DNA from: Dehalococcoidales bacterium
GTDB taxonomy: Bacteria; Chloroflexota; Dehalococcoidia; Dehalococcoidales; Fen-1064
Reading direction: 5' to 3'
DNA length: 64,000 bases
Assembly: GCA_016783135.1 (NCBI GenBank)
Contig: JADHXC010000002.1
Span: forward strand, 1 to 64,000
This document shows, piece by piece, positions 1 to 8,745 of this stretch (its first letter is position 1; each line of letters opens with the position of its first letter). The position numbers and the translations under genes are program-made. The notes under the pieces are model-generated. The model searched no databases. It saw nothing but the letters and a program-made list of their open reading frames with translations, and was not told the origin of the DNA.

Positions 1-1
1 G

Positions 2-379
2 ATGCTGGTGCCGGAACCGGTAATTCCGGCGCTGAACACGCGCTTCATCGGCGTAACCACGGCCGAGGGTAACTGGTCGGAGAAGTGCCGCGCTTGCGGC
101 AATTGCCTGCTGGCCGACTACGGAGGTATCTGCCCGATAACGATGTGCGCCAAGAGCCTTGTCAACGGTCCCTGTGGTGGCTATAAGGATGGTAAGTGCG
201 AGACGAGCAATGAGCGGGATTGTGCCTGGATAATGATTTACGAGCGCCTGAAGAAGATGGGTCGGCTGGACAGCATGCGCGAGATATCGGACCTCAAGGA
301 CTACAGTGCCCAGAGCCATCCGGCACGGTATGTGAACGAAGCCTATACCAAGGCCGAAATAACCGAGCCCCAGGACTAG
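2..379 (+). CDS. Methylenetetrahydrofolate reductase C-terminal (MTHFR_C zinc/FeS-type) domain protein, 5' end possibly outside the window
   Basis: Cys-rich motif CRACGNCLLADYGGICPITMCAKSLVNGPCGG typical of MTHFR_C domains; ORF abuts the window start. Confidence 0.75.
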   Translation: MLVPEPVIPALNTRFIGVTTAEGNWSEKCRACGNCLLADYGGICPITMCAKSLVNGPCGGYKDGKCETSNERDCAWIMIYERLKKMGRLDSMREISDLKDYSAQSHPARYVNEAYTKAEITEPQD

Positions 380-409
380 TGAAGCCCCGGGGACCACCAT
401 GCGGGAAGG

Positions 410-2461
410 TCAACCGCGGGCTACGCGGCCATCAGGAGGGCGTTTTTCCATCAGGGCATCCCTGACCTTGGCCTCTGCCTCCGGGTCCACCGCTCTTACC
501 GCGTCCAGGGCTCCTCTGATTGCCTCTACCAGAGCTTCTTCTTCAGACACGTCCAGTCGCCTGGCAACCGCCTTGGCAGCCTCGATGACATTACGGGCAG
601 TGTCGGTGACACTGGTGCCTGTCTCGTGCGACCCCTGCATGAGACCGAAACCTATTCCGTACAGGGAATCATCGGCATCCACCTTGGCTTCATCAAGAGC
701 TTCGGCAATGCCCGCTGCCGCCGACGGCACGACTCTCTTCTCGTCCAGGGCCTCCTCGCTCACCGCACTGATAACGCCGCGCGCGGCCTGGCGGGCGATC
801 TCGATGCCATGAGCCGAAACCTCTCTGCCATTCAGTAAACGAGCCATCCGTTTCTCCAGTGACCTGGCAACCCCTGCAGTCACTCTCCTGCTTCGTGCTC
901 CAACCAGTGTGGCCGCCTTGACCGCATCCGCCAGTTGGTAGGCGGTTACCCCAATGGCGACGTCGATGCCCGGGATACGCCTGAGGGACCCGAGAGATAG
1001 CTTAGTGACCAGGTTGAGACCGGGGACAGAGCTCACCGTCTGTGAGAGGGTTCCTGAGTGGTCCATAATCACCTGCAACACAACATTCCGATCTACCTCT
1101 CCACCTTCACGGAGGTCTCTCAGAAAGGACAGGGTAATCAGGCCCAGGATAAAAGCCAGGATGAAGAGAAAGTCAAATCCTGTCAGGCTAACCACTCCCA
1201 GTTGCATCGTCTGGCTCGGGTCTGCCCAGGTGAAGTCCAGGGCAAGTTGGCGCACACTGAAAAAATCCGCGAATAACCCGCCGAGGAGCGGTCCTGCGGC
1301 CGCTCCCAGGCTTGACGCCAGAGAAGACGCCGTCAGGTATGACGTGGTCTGCTCTCCGGGAGCCAGTTTCAGACTTATCGTGCCCACCGTGAGGTTCAGT
1401 CCAGCCACGGCAATGCCGCCAAAGATGTGCAGGATGATAAGAAGCGGAATCGTTCCGGCGTACCTTTCCGGCATGGTGGTGAAAGTCCACCCCAATATCA
1501 CCAGCAGGTACAGTGAAGCGCACAGGGAGAGAACTGACTTGGTGCCGAAGCGGTCTACAAGTGGTCCCCAGACACGAAGAAAGATTATGTGGAATACCTG
1601 GCTGAGCACGGTGAAGAGCATCACCGACGCCAGCGGTATTTCCAGTCGTTTGAGCATGTACACCGCGAAGAATGGGCCGGCCAGGCTTGTGGCGAAGCTC
1701 CAGAAGAGGAGGAATTTCATCAAGTGCCTGAAGTTAGTGTTCTTCAGAGGGATGGACAGCGCATTCCATAGTGTTGGTTTGGGTCCCGTAGGTGGCTGCA
1801 TCAAGGGCTCCGGTATCAGGGACATGAACACTACGCTTGAGAGCCCGAATAGCGTAGCTGCGAACAGGAAGGCAAGGGTATAGCCGTGGATCATATCTTC
1901 CGGAGAAGACAGTCCCCGCCAGTAGTCTATGAAGAAGGCGGCACCTAGCCCGAACGTAACCGTCACAACATTGATGAACATCATACGGCGTGAGAAGTAG
2001 CGTCCGAGGGCCTGTTGTGGGACCAGGTCCCTCGTCCAGGGGTTAAGACTGCAGCTCATTACGGCAGCGAAGGTACTACGGGTGAACATCAGTCCCAGGA
2101 GCACAGATACCGCGGCACCGCTGGGTACGCCGATGAATATGGGGATGAGGGCTATCGGGAACCATAGCGCCTGGGTCACCAACTTGGCCACCAGGGCAAT
2201 CAGCTTACGCCGCCTGAGCTTCTCCACTAGCAGGATGGCGGGTATCTGAAGCGGCTGTGTCATTGACGGGATGGCGGCCAGGATACCGATCTGGAAGGTA
2301 TTCGCTCCCAGCGCCAGGGCGAAGGCTGCCATCAGCCCGCTTGTCGTGATACTGAAGACGCCCATGGTGGCCATCCCCTCCCACGTCATCATACGCAGTC
2401 CACGGGCTACTTCCGCATCCGAGAGGGTTGGTCTGGGCTCAAGAAACCGTGGTAGTCTCAT
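410..2461 (-). CDS. MFS transporter with ~220-aa C-terminal helical extension
   Basis: 683-aa ORF with many hydrophobic segments; colinear paralog of 16859..18916 including the extension. Confidence 0.85.
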   Translation of the reverse strand: MRLPRFLEPRPTLSDAEVARGLRMMTWEGMATMGVFSITTSGLMAAFALALGANTFQIGILAAIPSMTQPLQIPAILLVEKLRRRKLIALVAKLVTQALWFPIALIPIFIGVPSGAAVSVLLGLMFTRSTFAAVMSCSLNPWTRDLVPQQALGRYFSRRMMFINVVTVTFGLGAAFFIDYWRGLSSPEDMIHGYTLAFLFAATLFGLSSVVFMSLIPEPLMQPPTGPKPTLWNALSIPLKNTNFRHLMKFLLFWSFATSLAGPFFAVYMLKRLEIPLASVMLFTVLSQVFHIIFLRVWGPLVDRFGTKSVLSLCASLYLLVILGWTFTTMPERYAGTIPLLIILHIFGGIAVAGLNLTVGTISLKLAPGEQTTSYLTASSLASSLGAAAGPLLGGLFADFFSVRQLALDFTWADPSQTMQLGVVSLTGFDFLFILAFILGLITLSFLRDLREGGEVDRNVVLQVIMDHSGTLSQTVSSVPGLNLVTKLSLGSLRRIPGIDVAIGVTAYQLADAVKAATLVGARSRRVTAGVARSLEKRMARLLNGREVSAHGIEIARQAARGVISAVSEEALDEKRVVPSAAAGIAEALDEAKVDADDSLYGIGFGLMQGSHETGTSVTDTARNVIEAAKAVARRLDVSEEEALVEAIRGALDAVRAVDPEAEAKVRDALMEKRPPDGRVARG

Positions 2462-2877
2462 ACCTTAATACCGGTCAAGATTGTACCATCGGTCTTCCCT
2501 CATCCGCATATCTTGGTCGAAGCCTGGAGGAGACGAGCAAGCGGTCTGCTCTGTGGTTTTCGGATGGCACTAAAAAATATTACCATACTGGCAGGTATGT
2601 CTGCCAGCGTGTTGGCGGTGGACGCGGTGTGCTGCCTCCGATGGAATCCTGATGCCAGAGGATGACTTCACGGTTGATAGTCTGTAATAGGGGTAGATGA
2701 GCACCCGTGTGGCCAGCGGCAGTTGAAGTGGCGCGCATGGCCGGGGACACGAGCCTTCCTTGGGCTACGGGAGCAGTCAGCAGCCCTGTGTTCACTTCTC
2801 CAGGAGGGTGGTCAAGCCAAATTGGCGAATCCAGCGTTTTCGTGGATGGGGCAATCATCGGGGCAGGTCAGAACACC

Positions 2878-3630
2878 TCAGAACTCCGTGAATCGATAGC
2901 CTATCCCACGTTCACCCAGGATGTATTTCGGGTGTTTGGAGTCTTCCTCCAGCTTCTTCCGGAGATAAGTAATGTACAGCCAGAGATACTGGTCTTCGTC
3001 CCGATACTCATACCCCCACACCCTTCTCAGAAGGGTCTCGTGGGTGAGAACACGCCCAGCATTGCTGACGAGGTGGTATAGAAGACGGTACTCGGTAGGC
3101 CTGAGCCGGATTTCCTTTCCTCTGACCAATGCTCTGCGGCGGGCAAAGTCAATAGTCAGGTCGTCATCTATGCGTATTTCAGTCTTTGGGGCCGCCGTTG
3201 GCGTCTCGGCCCGGCGAAGCGCCGCCCTGACCCGCGAGACAAGCTCCCTGGGGCTGAAGGGCTTGGTGATGTAGTCATCGGCTCCCAGGTCAAGTCCCTT
3301 CACCCTGTCTGTCTCTTCACCCTTCACCGTCAGCATAATCACTGGTATGCTTGAGATTTCGCGAATCGCTTTCAATGTCTCAAAGCCATCCATCTCCGGC
3401 ATCATAACATCCAGGATAACCAGGTCTGGCAACTCTGCGGCGACCTTCTTGAGGGCTTCAGAGCCATTGGAGGCGACAGATACCTGGAATCCCTCGACCT
3501 CCAGATTCATGCTGACTGCCTCTAGTATGCGAGGCTCGTCATCCGCTACCAGAATGGTCTTGCTCTGTACCATCTTGGGCTCCCACATTCCAGGTGTATC
3601 AGTCACAACCTCGCCGATGCTATTCCTCAC
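2878..3630 (-). CDS. OmpR/PhoB-family response regulator (start may be 3573)
   Basis: Receiver motifs [35 protein letters not shown] plus winged-helix C-terminus ending GERGIGYRF. Confidence 0.93.
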   Translation of the reverse strand: MRNSIGEVVTDTPGMWEPKMVQSKTILVADDEPRILEAVSMNLEVEGFQVSVASNGSEALKKVAAELPDLVILDVMMPEMDGFETLKAIREISSIPVIMLTVKGEETDRVKGLDLGADDYITKPFSPRELVSRVRAALRRAETPTAAPKTEIRIDDDLTIDFARRRALVRGKEIRLRPTEYRLLYHLVSNAGRVLTHETLLRRVWGYEYRDEDQYLWLYITYLRKKLEEDSKHPKYILGERGIGYRFTEF

Positions 3631-4846
3631 CGGCTACGGGCAGTGTGAAGCTAAAGCATGCGCCTTTGCCGGGCCCGCTATGCGCCCAGATCCTGCCGCC
3701 GTGTCCCTCGACGGTAGCTTTGCAGATGTGCAAGCCCAGCCCAATGCCTTGGGTACTCCTCACCCGTGCATCATCAGCTCTATAGAACCGATTGAAGATA
3801 AGCTCCCACTCCTGGGGCGCTATGCCAATCCCCTCATCAGTAACGGTTATCAGGACCTCATCCCCCGAGATGTCTCCTCTGACAATTATCCTACCGCCCT
3901 CCGGTGAGAACTTGACAGCGTTCTCCAGAAGGTTTGTCAGCACATCCCCGATCTTCTCCGGGTCCGCGTAGACGGGGGGGAAATCCGTCGGGAAATCAAT
4001 TTCCACCTGATGCGTTTCAGACGGACCGGTCAACCTCTCCGCTACTCTGTGTACTTCCTTGGGCAGGTCCAGTACCAGCCTATTCAACAGTATTGTGTCG
4101 CTATCAATCCGCGACGAATACAGTAGTCTGCTCACCAGCACACTCAGCCGGTCACTCTCTTCCTCTATAGCGTGTAGCTTGTCCTTGATGGTCTCCTCAT
4201 CCCACTTGACATCGGGTCGGGCAAGGGTGCTGGCGTACGCCTTGATGATCGATATCGGTGTCTGGAGTTCGTGTGAAGTGATAGCTAAGAGAGAGGAGTT
4301 GAGAGCCTCCGCTCTGGCCAACCGCCCCATATCCCGCACGTTTACCACTACAGGGAGCGATGCCTCTCTGCCCGAAGGCGGCAGAGAGTACCTGAGAGCC
4401 ACATCACGTCTTCGGTCGTCTTTGGTGGTGATGATACCGTCAAGGCTAGAGGGCCCCGTCATTTCTCCCAGGAGCGGACACCTGGTCTGGCATAGGTTGG
4501 CTCCCTGGTCATCCTCCAGCCCGAGTACCTCGAAGCAGCGCTTGCCAATGACCTCATCCCTGCTCCAGCCAGTGAGGCTTTCCAGGGCCGTGTTGAAAGC
4601 AAGTATACGGCGCTCTGAATCAATGGCCAGAATCCCATCCGCGCTGCCTTCCAGAATCAACTCGGCGCGTGCAGCAACTTCAACGGAATCCGATGGCTGC
4701 CCCCGATCGCCATTCTGCATGCCGGTGCCCACTGGCTTCAGAGGCTTGGCCGCTCCTCTCGATCTCCGGACTCCGCTTCTCTTCGCCATGACATTTCCCA
4801 TACCAAATTCCAAGGAAAATCCAAGGGTTTTCTTGGTAAAACCCAA
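3620..4846 (-). CDS. PAS-domain sensor histidine kinase
   Basis: PAS region; His[17 protein letters not shown]-box [15 protein letters not shown]-box [19 protein letters not shown]; overlaps the response-regulator ORF. Confidence 0.93.
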   Translation of the reverse strand: MGFTKKTLGFSLEFGMGNVMAKRSGVRRSRGAAKPLKPVGTGMQNGDRGQPSDSVEVAARAELILEGSADGILAIDSERRILAFNTALESLTGWSRDEVIGKRCFEVLGLEDDQGANLCQTRCPLLGEMTGPSSLDGIITTKDDRRRDVALRYSLPPSGREASLPVVVNVRDMGRLARAEALNSSLLAITSHELQTPISIIKAYASTLARPDVKWDEETIKDKLHAIEEESDRLSVLVSRLLYSSRIDSDTILLNRLVLDLPKEVHRVAERLTGPSETHQVEIDFPTDFPPVYADPEKIGDVLTNLLENAVKFSPEGGRIIVRGDISGDEVLITVTDEGIGIAPQEWELIFNRFYRADDARVRSTQGIGLGLHICKATVEGHGGRIWAHSGPGKGACFSFTLPVAGEE

Positions 4847-4933
4847 GTGTTTTCTAGCGCCATTGTAACACAGGTGGGCATAGACTAGGTACTAAGGGGA
4901 TGGCCCCTGACTAGAACAGAGGAGGGAACAGCA

Positions 4934-5302
4934 ATGATTGGCCTTCTTGGATTACTACGAAGCAGAGTAGCCGGCTGGCCCAAGGGGCTGGCGAAACGTA
5001 ACGGTCACCGACCCTTGCCTGAAAAGGTGCAAGCCTACCTGATGAAGGAGTTCCGGCTACTGCCAACAGACATGGAGAATCTCCGGTATGTGGCGCGCAC
5101 GGAGTCAATCGGCTCAAAGGACATGTATATTCGCGTCTTCGATGTCACCAAGGTACGGGACAAGGGCGTGACTGTCAAGAAGTACGGTGACCTGGAAAGG
5201 CATTCCGAACTGGTGCTGTTCTACGGTCGGATGGGCAAGAGTGGCGTGTCTTACCTCAAGAGGGAGTATCGAACAATCGCCGGCGGAACGAGAACCAGGT
5301 GA
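4934..5302 (+). CDS. Conserved hypothetical protein (~120 aa), paralog of 21434..21799
   Basis: RBS-like gaggga upstream; aligns end to end with the second copy (FRLLPTDMENLRY / FRMLPEYLDTLRC; YGDLERHSELVLFYGRMGKSGVSYLKREYRT / LSDLEKHPNMLLFEGYIDREGETYVADRRSP). Confidence 0.7.
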   Translation: MIGLLGLLRSRVAGWPKGLAKRNGHRPLPEKVQAYLMKEFRLLPTDMENLRYVARTESIGSKDMYIRVFDVTKVRDKGVTVKKYGDLERHSELVLFYGRMGKSGVSYLKREYRTIAGGTRTR

Positions 5303-5364
5303 GGATAGTCTGCAGGGCTAGCGCCAACCATACGCAGTCAGCGCCGCGACGAAGGAGCAGATAA

Positions 5365-6129
5365 ATGAAGCCCATCAGCGGGGGGGGCGGCGGCATCGAT
5401 GGCCCTCTGTTAGCCTCCCAGGGGCCCCGGCAGTACGCACTCTGTGTCAAGGTGCTGGACCGAATGGACGGTAGCTGCCCTTCGGCACTCGGCATTGACC
5501 TGGCGAGCATGAAGTCAGACGAGGTTTTCAAGTGGCTTCTGGCGTCCATACTCCTCGGTACAGGAGGTCGCGAAGCGGTTGCCTTCAGAGCTTACAGGGG
5601 CCTGGAGAAGGCAGGTCTGACCTCTCCAGGCAGGCTGCTGACAACCAACTGGCAGTCCCTGGTGGATATCCTGGATCAGAGCGGATACATAAGACACAAT
5701 TTCAAGATTGCCATAGGCTTGCCGGGAGTAGCAGCGACTCTGAACAGCGACTACGAGGGGGACCTGAATCGTCTGCACTTCTTTGCCAGGGACGAACGAG
5801 ACCTGGAGAGAAGGCTTCAGGGGTTGGGAAAGGCCATGAGACCAGCTACGGTCACTTTGTTCCTGAGAGGATTGAGAGAACTCTGGGAGAAGGCAAACCC
5901 GCCCCTGGCACGGGAGGCCTTAATCGCGTCGCAAGGACTGCGGCTACTGGATGCAACGAGCACGACCGTCGCTCTGGAAGAGCTGAGGATACTGTGGGAC
6001 GAGAACGGAGAAGACCAATCCAGGTTTTCCGATGTGGAGGCCGCCCTCATGAGGCTAGGCAGGGGCTACTGTCGGACACGAAGGTGTCACATGTGTCCGG
6101 TGAAAGAAGAGTGCCGGAATGGTGCTTAG
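5365..6129 (+). CDS. HhH-GPD / endonuclease III-like protein, divergent
   Basis: Helical protein with GLGKAMRPATVTL HhH-like segment and C-terminal Cys cluster CRTRRCHMCPVKEEC (C-X4-C-X2-C-X5-C). Confidence 0.7.
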   Translation: MKPISGGGGGIDGPLLASQGPRQYALCVKVLDRMDGSCPSALGIDLASMKSDEVFKWLLASILLGTGGREAVAFRAYRGLEKAGLTSPGRLLTTNWQSLVDILDQSGYIRHNFKIAIGLPGVAATLNSDYEGDLNRLHFFARDERDLERRLQGLGKAMRPATVTLFLRGLRELWEKANPPLAREALIASQGLRLLDATSTTVALEELRILWDENGEDQSRFSDVEAALMRLGRGYCRTRRCHMCPVKEECRNGA

Positions 6130-6391
6130 AGCACGGGGACAAATGCTGATGGACCATTTCATCATCAGGGAGAGATGCCCGATTGGTTTGAGAGTCTGCT
6201 CCCTCTGCTACTGGAGAAGGGGAGGGAACTGCATGTTTCCAGCCGGAGGTTATGGCGGCGGAGTACGAAGGGAGGAGGAGCTGTCCGCCCCGGGCAGATG
6301 CCGAGATCAAGCCGACAATGCAGACCGTTCCCGTTGCCAGACGGACGCTGATGCAGATACGATGTACAGTCTGAGGAGACAGGACGGATGA
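6119..6391 (+). CDS. Small Cys-containing hypothetical protein
   Basis: Overlaps the end of the upstream gene; Cys cluster CPIGLRVCSLCYWRRGGNC; no recognised family. Confidence 0.35.
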   Translation: MVLRARGQMLMDHFIIRERCPIGLRVCSLCYWRRGGNCMFPAGGYGGGVRREEELSAPGRCRDQADNADRSRCQTDADADTMYSLRRQDG

Positions 6392-6538
6392 GAGAGTAGC
6401 CTGAGAAACGATACTGTCCCAGGTGTGGTGGTTCTCTGCTCCGACCAGGATGCCTACGGCTGGCGTCAGTGGTGTCTGCAATGCGGATACTCCCGTGACC
6501 TGGCGACGAATGGTGATAAATCGATTCAGGCCAGGTAA
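6388..6538 (+). pseudogene. Zinc-ribbon microprotein remnant (in-frame TAG at 6397 and a one-base frameshift near 6441)
   Basis: Frame 1 reads MRE*PEKRYCPRCGGSLL and the +1 frame continues DQDAYGWRQWCLQCGYSRDLATNGDKSIQAR*, matching the intact paralogs at 8264 and 23378. Confidence 0.7.
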
Positions 6539-6691
6539 CAAAGCCAGAGCGGACAACGACGACCGGCGCAGGGCGCCAAAAAGTCCATGCTCGAACCGGC
6601 GAGTACCCAGCCTCAATGAGACGACGGCACCCTATTTCGCACTGGGGCGAGTCAATCGAACGGCCCGCACTGATAGAACAAGGAGGTCGGC

Positions 6692-7030
6692 ATGACCAAT
6701 CGGGATAAGGGGAAGATGAGGCTAAGACAGGAAGCAAGAGCAGCAAAAGGGCAGTTTCAGCGAGAGCAGTCTCGGCAAGGGCGAGCTCAGCAAGAGCTGC
6801 CTCAACAGGGACGACCTCAGCAAGAGCTGCCTCAACAGGGGCGACCTCAGCAGGGGCGACCTCAACAGGGACGACCTCAGCAAGGACAGTCCCAGCGAAG
6901 TCGTTCCCTGAACAACCAGCACAGGAAGCCTACGGCCGAAAGCCTGGCAGGCGATAGGGTCTCGAGGTCAAGGCCGTTTCCAGTGGAACCGGACAGACTG
7001 ACCAGGCACGTACGTACGCCGGTTCGGTGA
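6692..7030 (+). CDS. Low-complexity Q/R/P-rich basic protein with pentapeptide repeats
   Basis: Strong RBS aaggagg; ORF with tandem PQQGR/PQQEL units. Confidence 0.55.
   Translation: MTNRDKGKMRLRQEARAAKGQFQREQSRQGRAQQELPQQGRPQQELPQQGRPQQGRPQQGRPQQGQSQRSRSLNNQHRKPTAESLAGDRVSRSRPFPVEPDRLTRHVRTPVR
6782..6890 (+). repeat. 15-bp tandem repeat encoding (R/L)PQQ(G/E)
   Basis: Repeated cctcaacaggggcga / cctcagcaagagctg units. Confidence 0.9.
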
Positions 7031-7058
7031 CAACCCCGACAGCATAAGAGACAGCCCG

Positions 7059-7142
7059 AATTCTAATGAACGTCTTAGGGTTTTCTATTCAAGCCCCAGT
7101 GGTTCTCCAAGGTTACTAGCAGAGCGCTTCTTGTAGACTGTA
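7059..7142 (+). repeat. Conserved non-coding element, copy 1
   Basis: Ungapped ~84-bp similarity to 23541..23624: 26/28 identical at the left end, 14/16 at the right end, same 68-bp spacing. Confidence 0.8.
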
Positions 7143-7251
7143 CTTAGGCCGCAGTGCACTGGGCGAAGCGCGGGGTATATGAACAGACCCGCAACGTTGC
7201 ACAGGAGCCCGGAATGCCCCGCCCAACTGGATTCTCATAGGAGGAACTGCG

Positions 7252-8232
7252 TTGACGATAACCGGCCAGAAAGTAGCCCTGTTCACCAGATATCAGGCGA
7301 ACCCTATCCTGACAGCTAAGGGTTGGCCATATCCTGCCAATTCGGTCTTCAACGCCGGAGCCACGCGTCTGGAAGATGGTACGACTCTGCTGCTGTGCCG
7401 GGTGGAGGACCTGCGTGGGCATTCGCATTTCTGTGCCGCGAGATCGGATAACGGGATCGACAACTGGAGGATAGATGCCGCTCCCATGCTGGTGCCGGAG
7501 CCTGCTCGATACCCCGAAGAGATATGGGGGATTGAAGACCCGAGGATAGTTTTCCTCGAAGAGCTGGAGAGGTATGCCGTGACCTATACTGCCTGGTCAA
7601 GAGGTGGTCCAGGGGTATCCCTGGCCCTCACCGCCGATTTCCGGGACTTCGAGCGACTGGGAATGGTGATGCCTCCGCACGACAAGGACGCCGCTTTCTT
7701 CCCCAGGCGACTGAACGGGCGCTGGGCCATGATACACAGACCAAGCACCCCCGGAGAGGACTCACATATCTGGATGTCCTACTCCCCTGACCTCAAGCAC
7801 TGGGGGCAACATAGAATCATACTTATGGCAAGGCGTGGAGCCTGGTGGGACGCAGGAAAGATCGGCCTGTCCTGCCCACTTATCGAGACCCCGGAAGGCT
7901 GGCTGATGATATACCACGGTGTCAAACGGACGATGTCAGGTAGCCTGTATCGACAGGGGCTTGCCCTTCTCGACCTTGAGAATCCGGAGCGTTGCCTGCT
8001 GCGCGGGGAACAATGGGTCTTCGGTCCCGAGGAGCATTACGAGCTGGTCGGTGACGTGGGAGGCGTGGCCTTTCTGACCGGATATACACTTCAGGATGAC
8101 GGTGACACCCTCTACCTCTACTACGGGGGGGCTGATAAGTGCGTGGCCGTAGCTACGGCAAGCGTGAGAGGCCTTGTGGACTGGATAAGGCGGTACGGCG
8201 AACCTCATGCTGCCATCGATAGCTGGTTCTAG
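7252..8232 (+). CDS. GH130-family glycosidase/phosphorylase (stand-alone, TTG start)
   Basis: RYQANPILT, WGIEDPRI, DKDAAFFP, HIWMSYSPDLKHW, IYHGV, YYGGADKCVAVA motifs of the GH130 fold. Confidence 0.88.
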   Translation: MTITGQKVALFTRYQANPILTAKGWPYPANSVFNAGATRLEDGTTLLLCRVEDLRGHSHFCAARSDNGIDNWRIDAAPMLVPEPARYPEEIWGIEDPRIVFLEELERYAVTYTAWSRGGPGVSLALTADFRDFERLGMVMPPHDKDAAFFPRRLNGRWAMIHRPSTPGEDSHIWMSYSPDLKHWGQHRIILMARRGAWWDAGKIGLSCPLIETPEGWLMIYHGVKRTMSGSLYRQGLALLDLENPERCLLRGEQWVFGPEEHYELVGDVGGVAFLTGYTLQDDGDTLYLYYGGADKCVAVATASVRGLVDWIRRYGEPHAAIDSWF

Positions 8233-8263
8233 GGACCAGGAGTAATATGACCAGGAGGGTACA

Positions 8264-8506
8264 TTGAGAAGCGCCTACCTGGCGTCAGCGGGGATAAATG
8301 AAGTGAGAACCGGATTTACTCAGAAGAGATGTCCTAAATGTGGCGGCAATGTCTTTCTGGACAGATACCCTGATGGTTGGTATGAACAGTGCCTCCAATG
8401 TGGCCACACTTTATACCTGGAAACCATCGTTGATGCACGAGTGGAAGCTGGCAAGGGCATCCTGAGCCAGGCCAAGCGAAGAGGTACTCCTGTCAAACAG
8501 GTCTGA
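8264..8506 (+). CDS. Zinc-ribbon microprotein (80 aa)
   Basis: RCPKCGGNVFLDRYPDGWYEQCLQCGHTLYLE: two CxxC knuckles; paralogs at 6388 and 23378. Confidence 0.7.
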   Translation: MRSAYLASAGINEVRTGFTQKRCPKCGGNVFLDRYPDGWYEQCLQCGHTLYLETIVDARVEAGKGILSQAKRRGTPVKQV

Positions 8507-8745
8507 GTGCTGAGAGCGGACGAGATGGCAATGTGGAATCTGAGTAGCGGTACAGGATGTAGTATGATGTTCTTGTCTATCGAAGTATATACGATGGCTT
8601 GCAGGAAAGGTACTTCCGGTGCGGCCATCACATCAGGCTTTCGAGACTGGTTGAAGTGGACCGCAGGACGGGCTAAGGCGGTCTCAGGCAAGCTGGGGGA
8701 AGCGCCCCAATCAGAATGAAGAAGTCCGTAGGGGTTGATTAGGAT

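Noticed and set aside
954-1883. 309-aa plus-strand ORF opposite the first MFS gene
   Set aside because: Shadow ORF; no recognisable motifs and the opposite strand encodes a clear MFS protein
6047-6746. 189-aa and 193-aa minus-strand ORFs
   Set aside because: Low-complexity composition, no motif, overlapping better-supported plus-strand genes and the zinc-ribbon remnant
6782-6890. Possible CRISPR array
   Set aside because: Repeat units are contiguous 15-bp in-frame coding repeats with no spacers; no cas genes in the window
8519-8705. Fourth zinc-ribbon copy (YDGLQERYFRCGHHIR)
   Set aside because: Only one CxxC-like half is visible and upstream frames are broken; mentioned only as a weak trace within another finding
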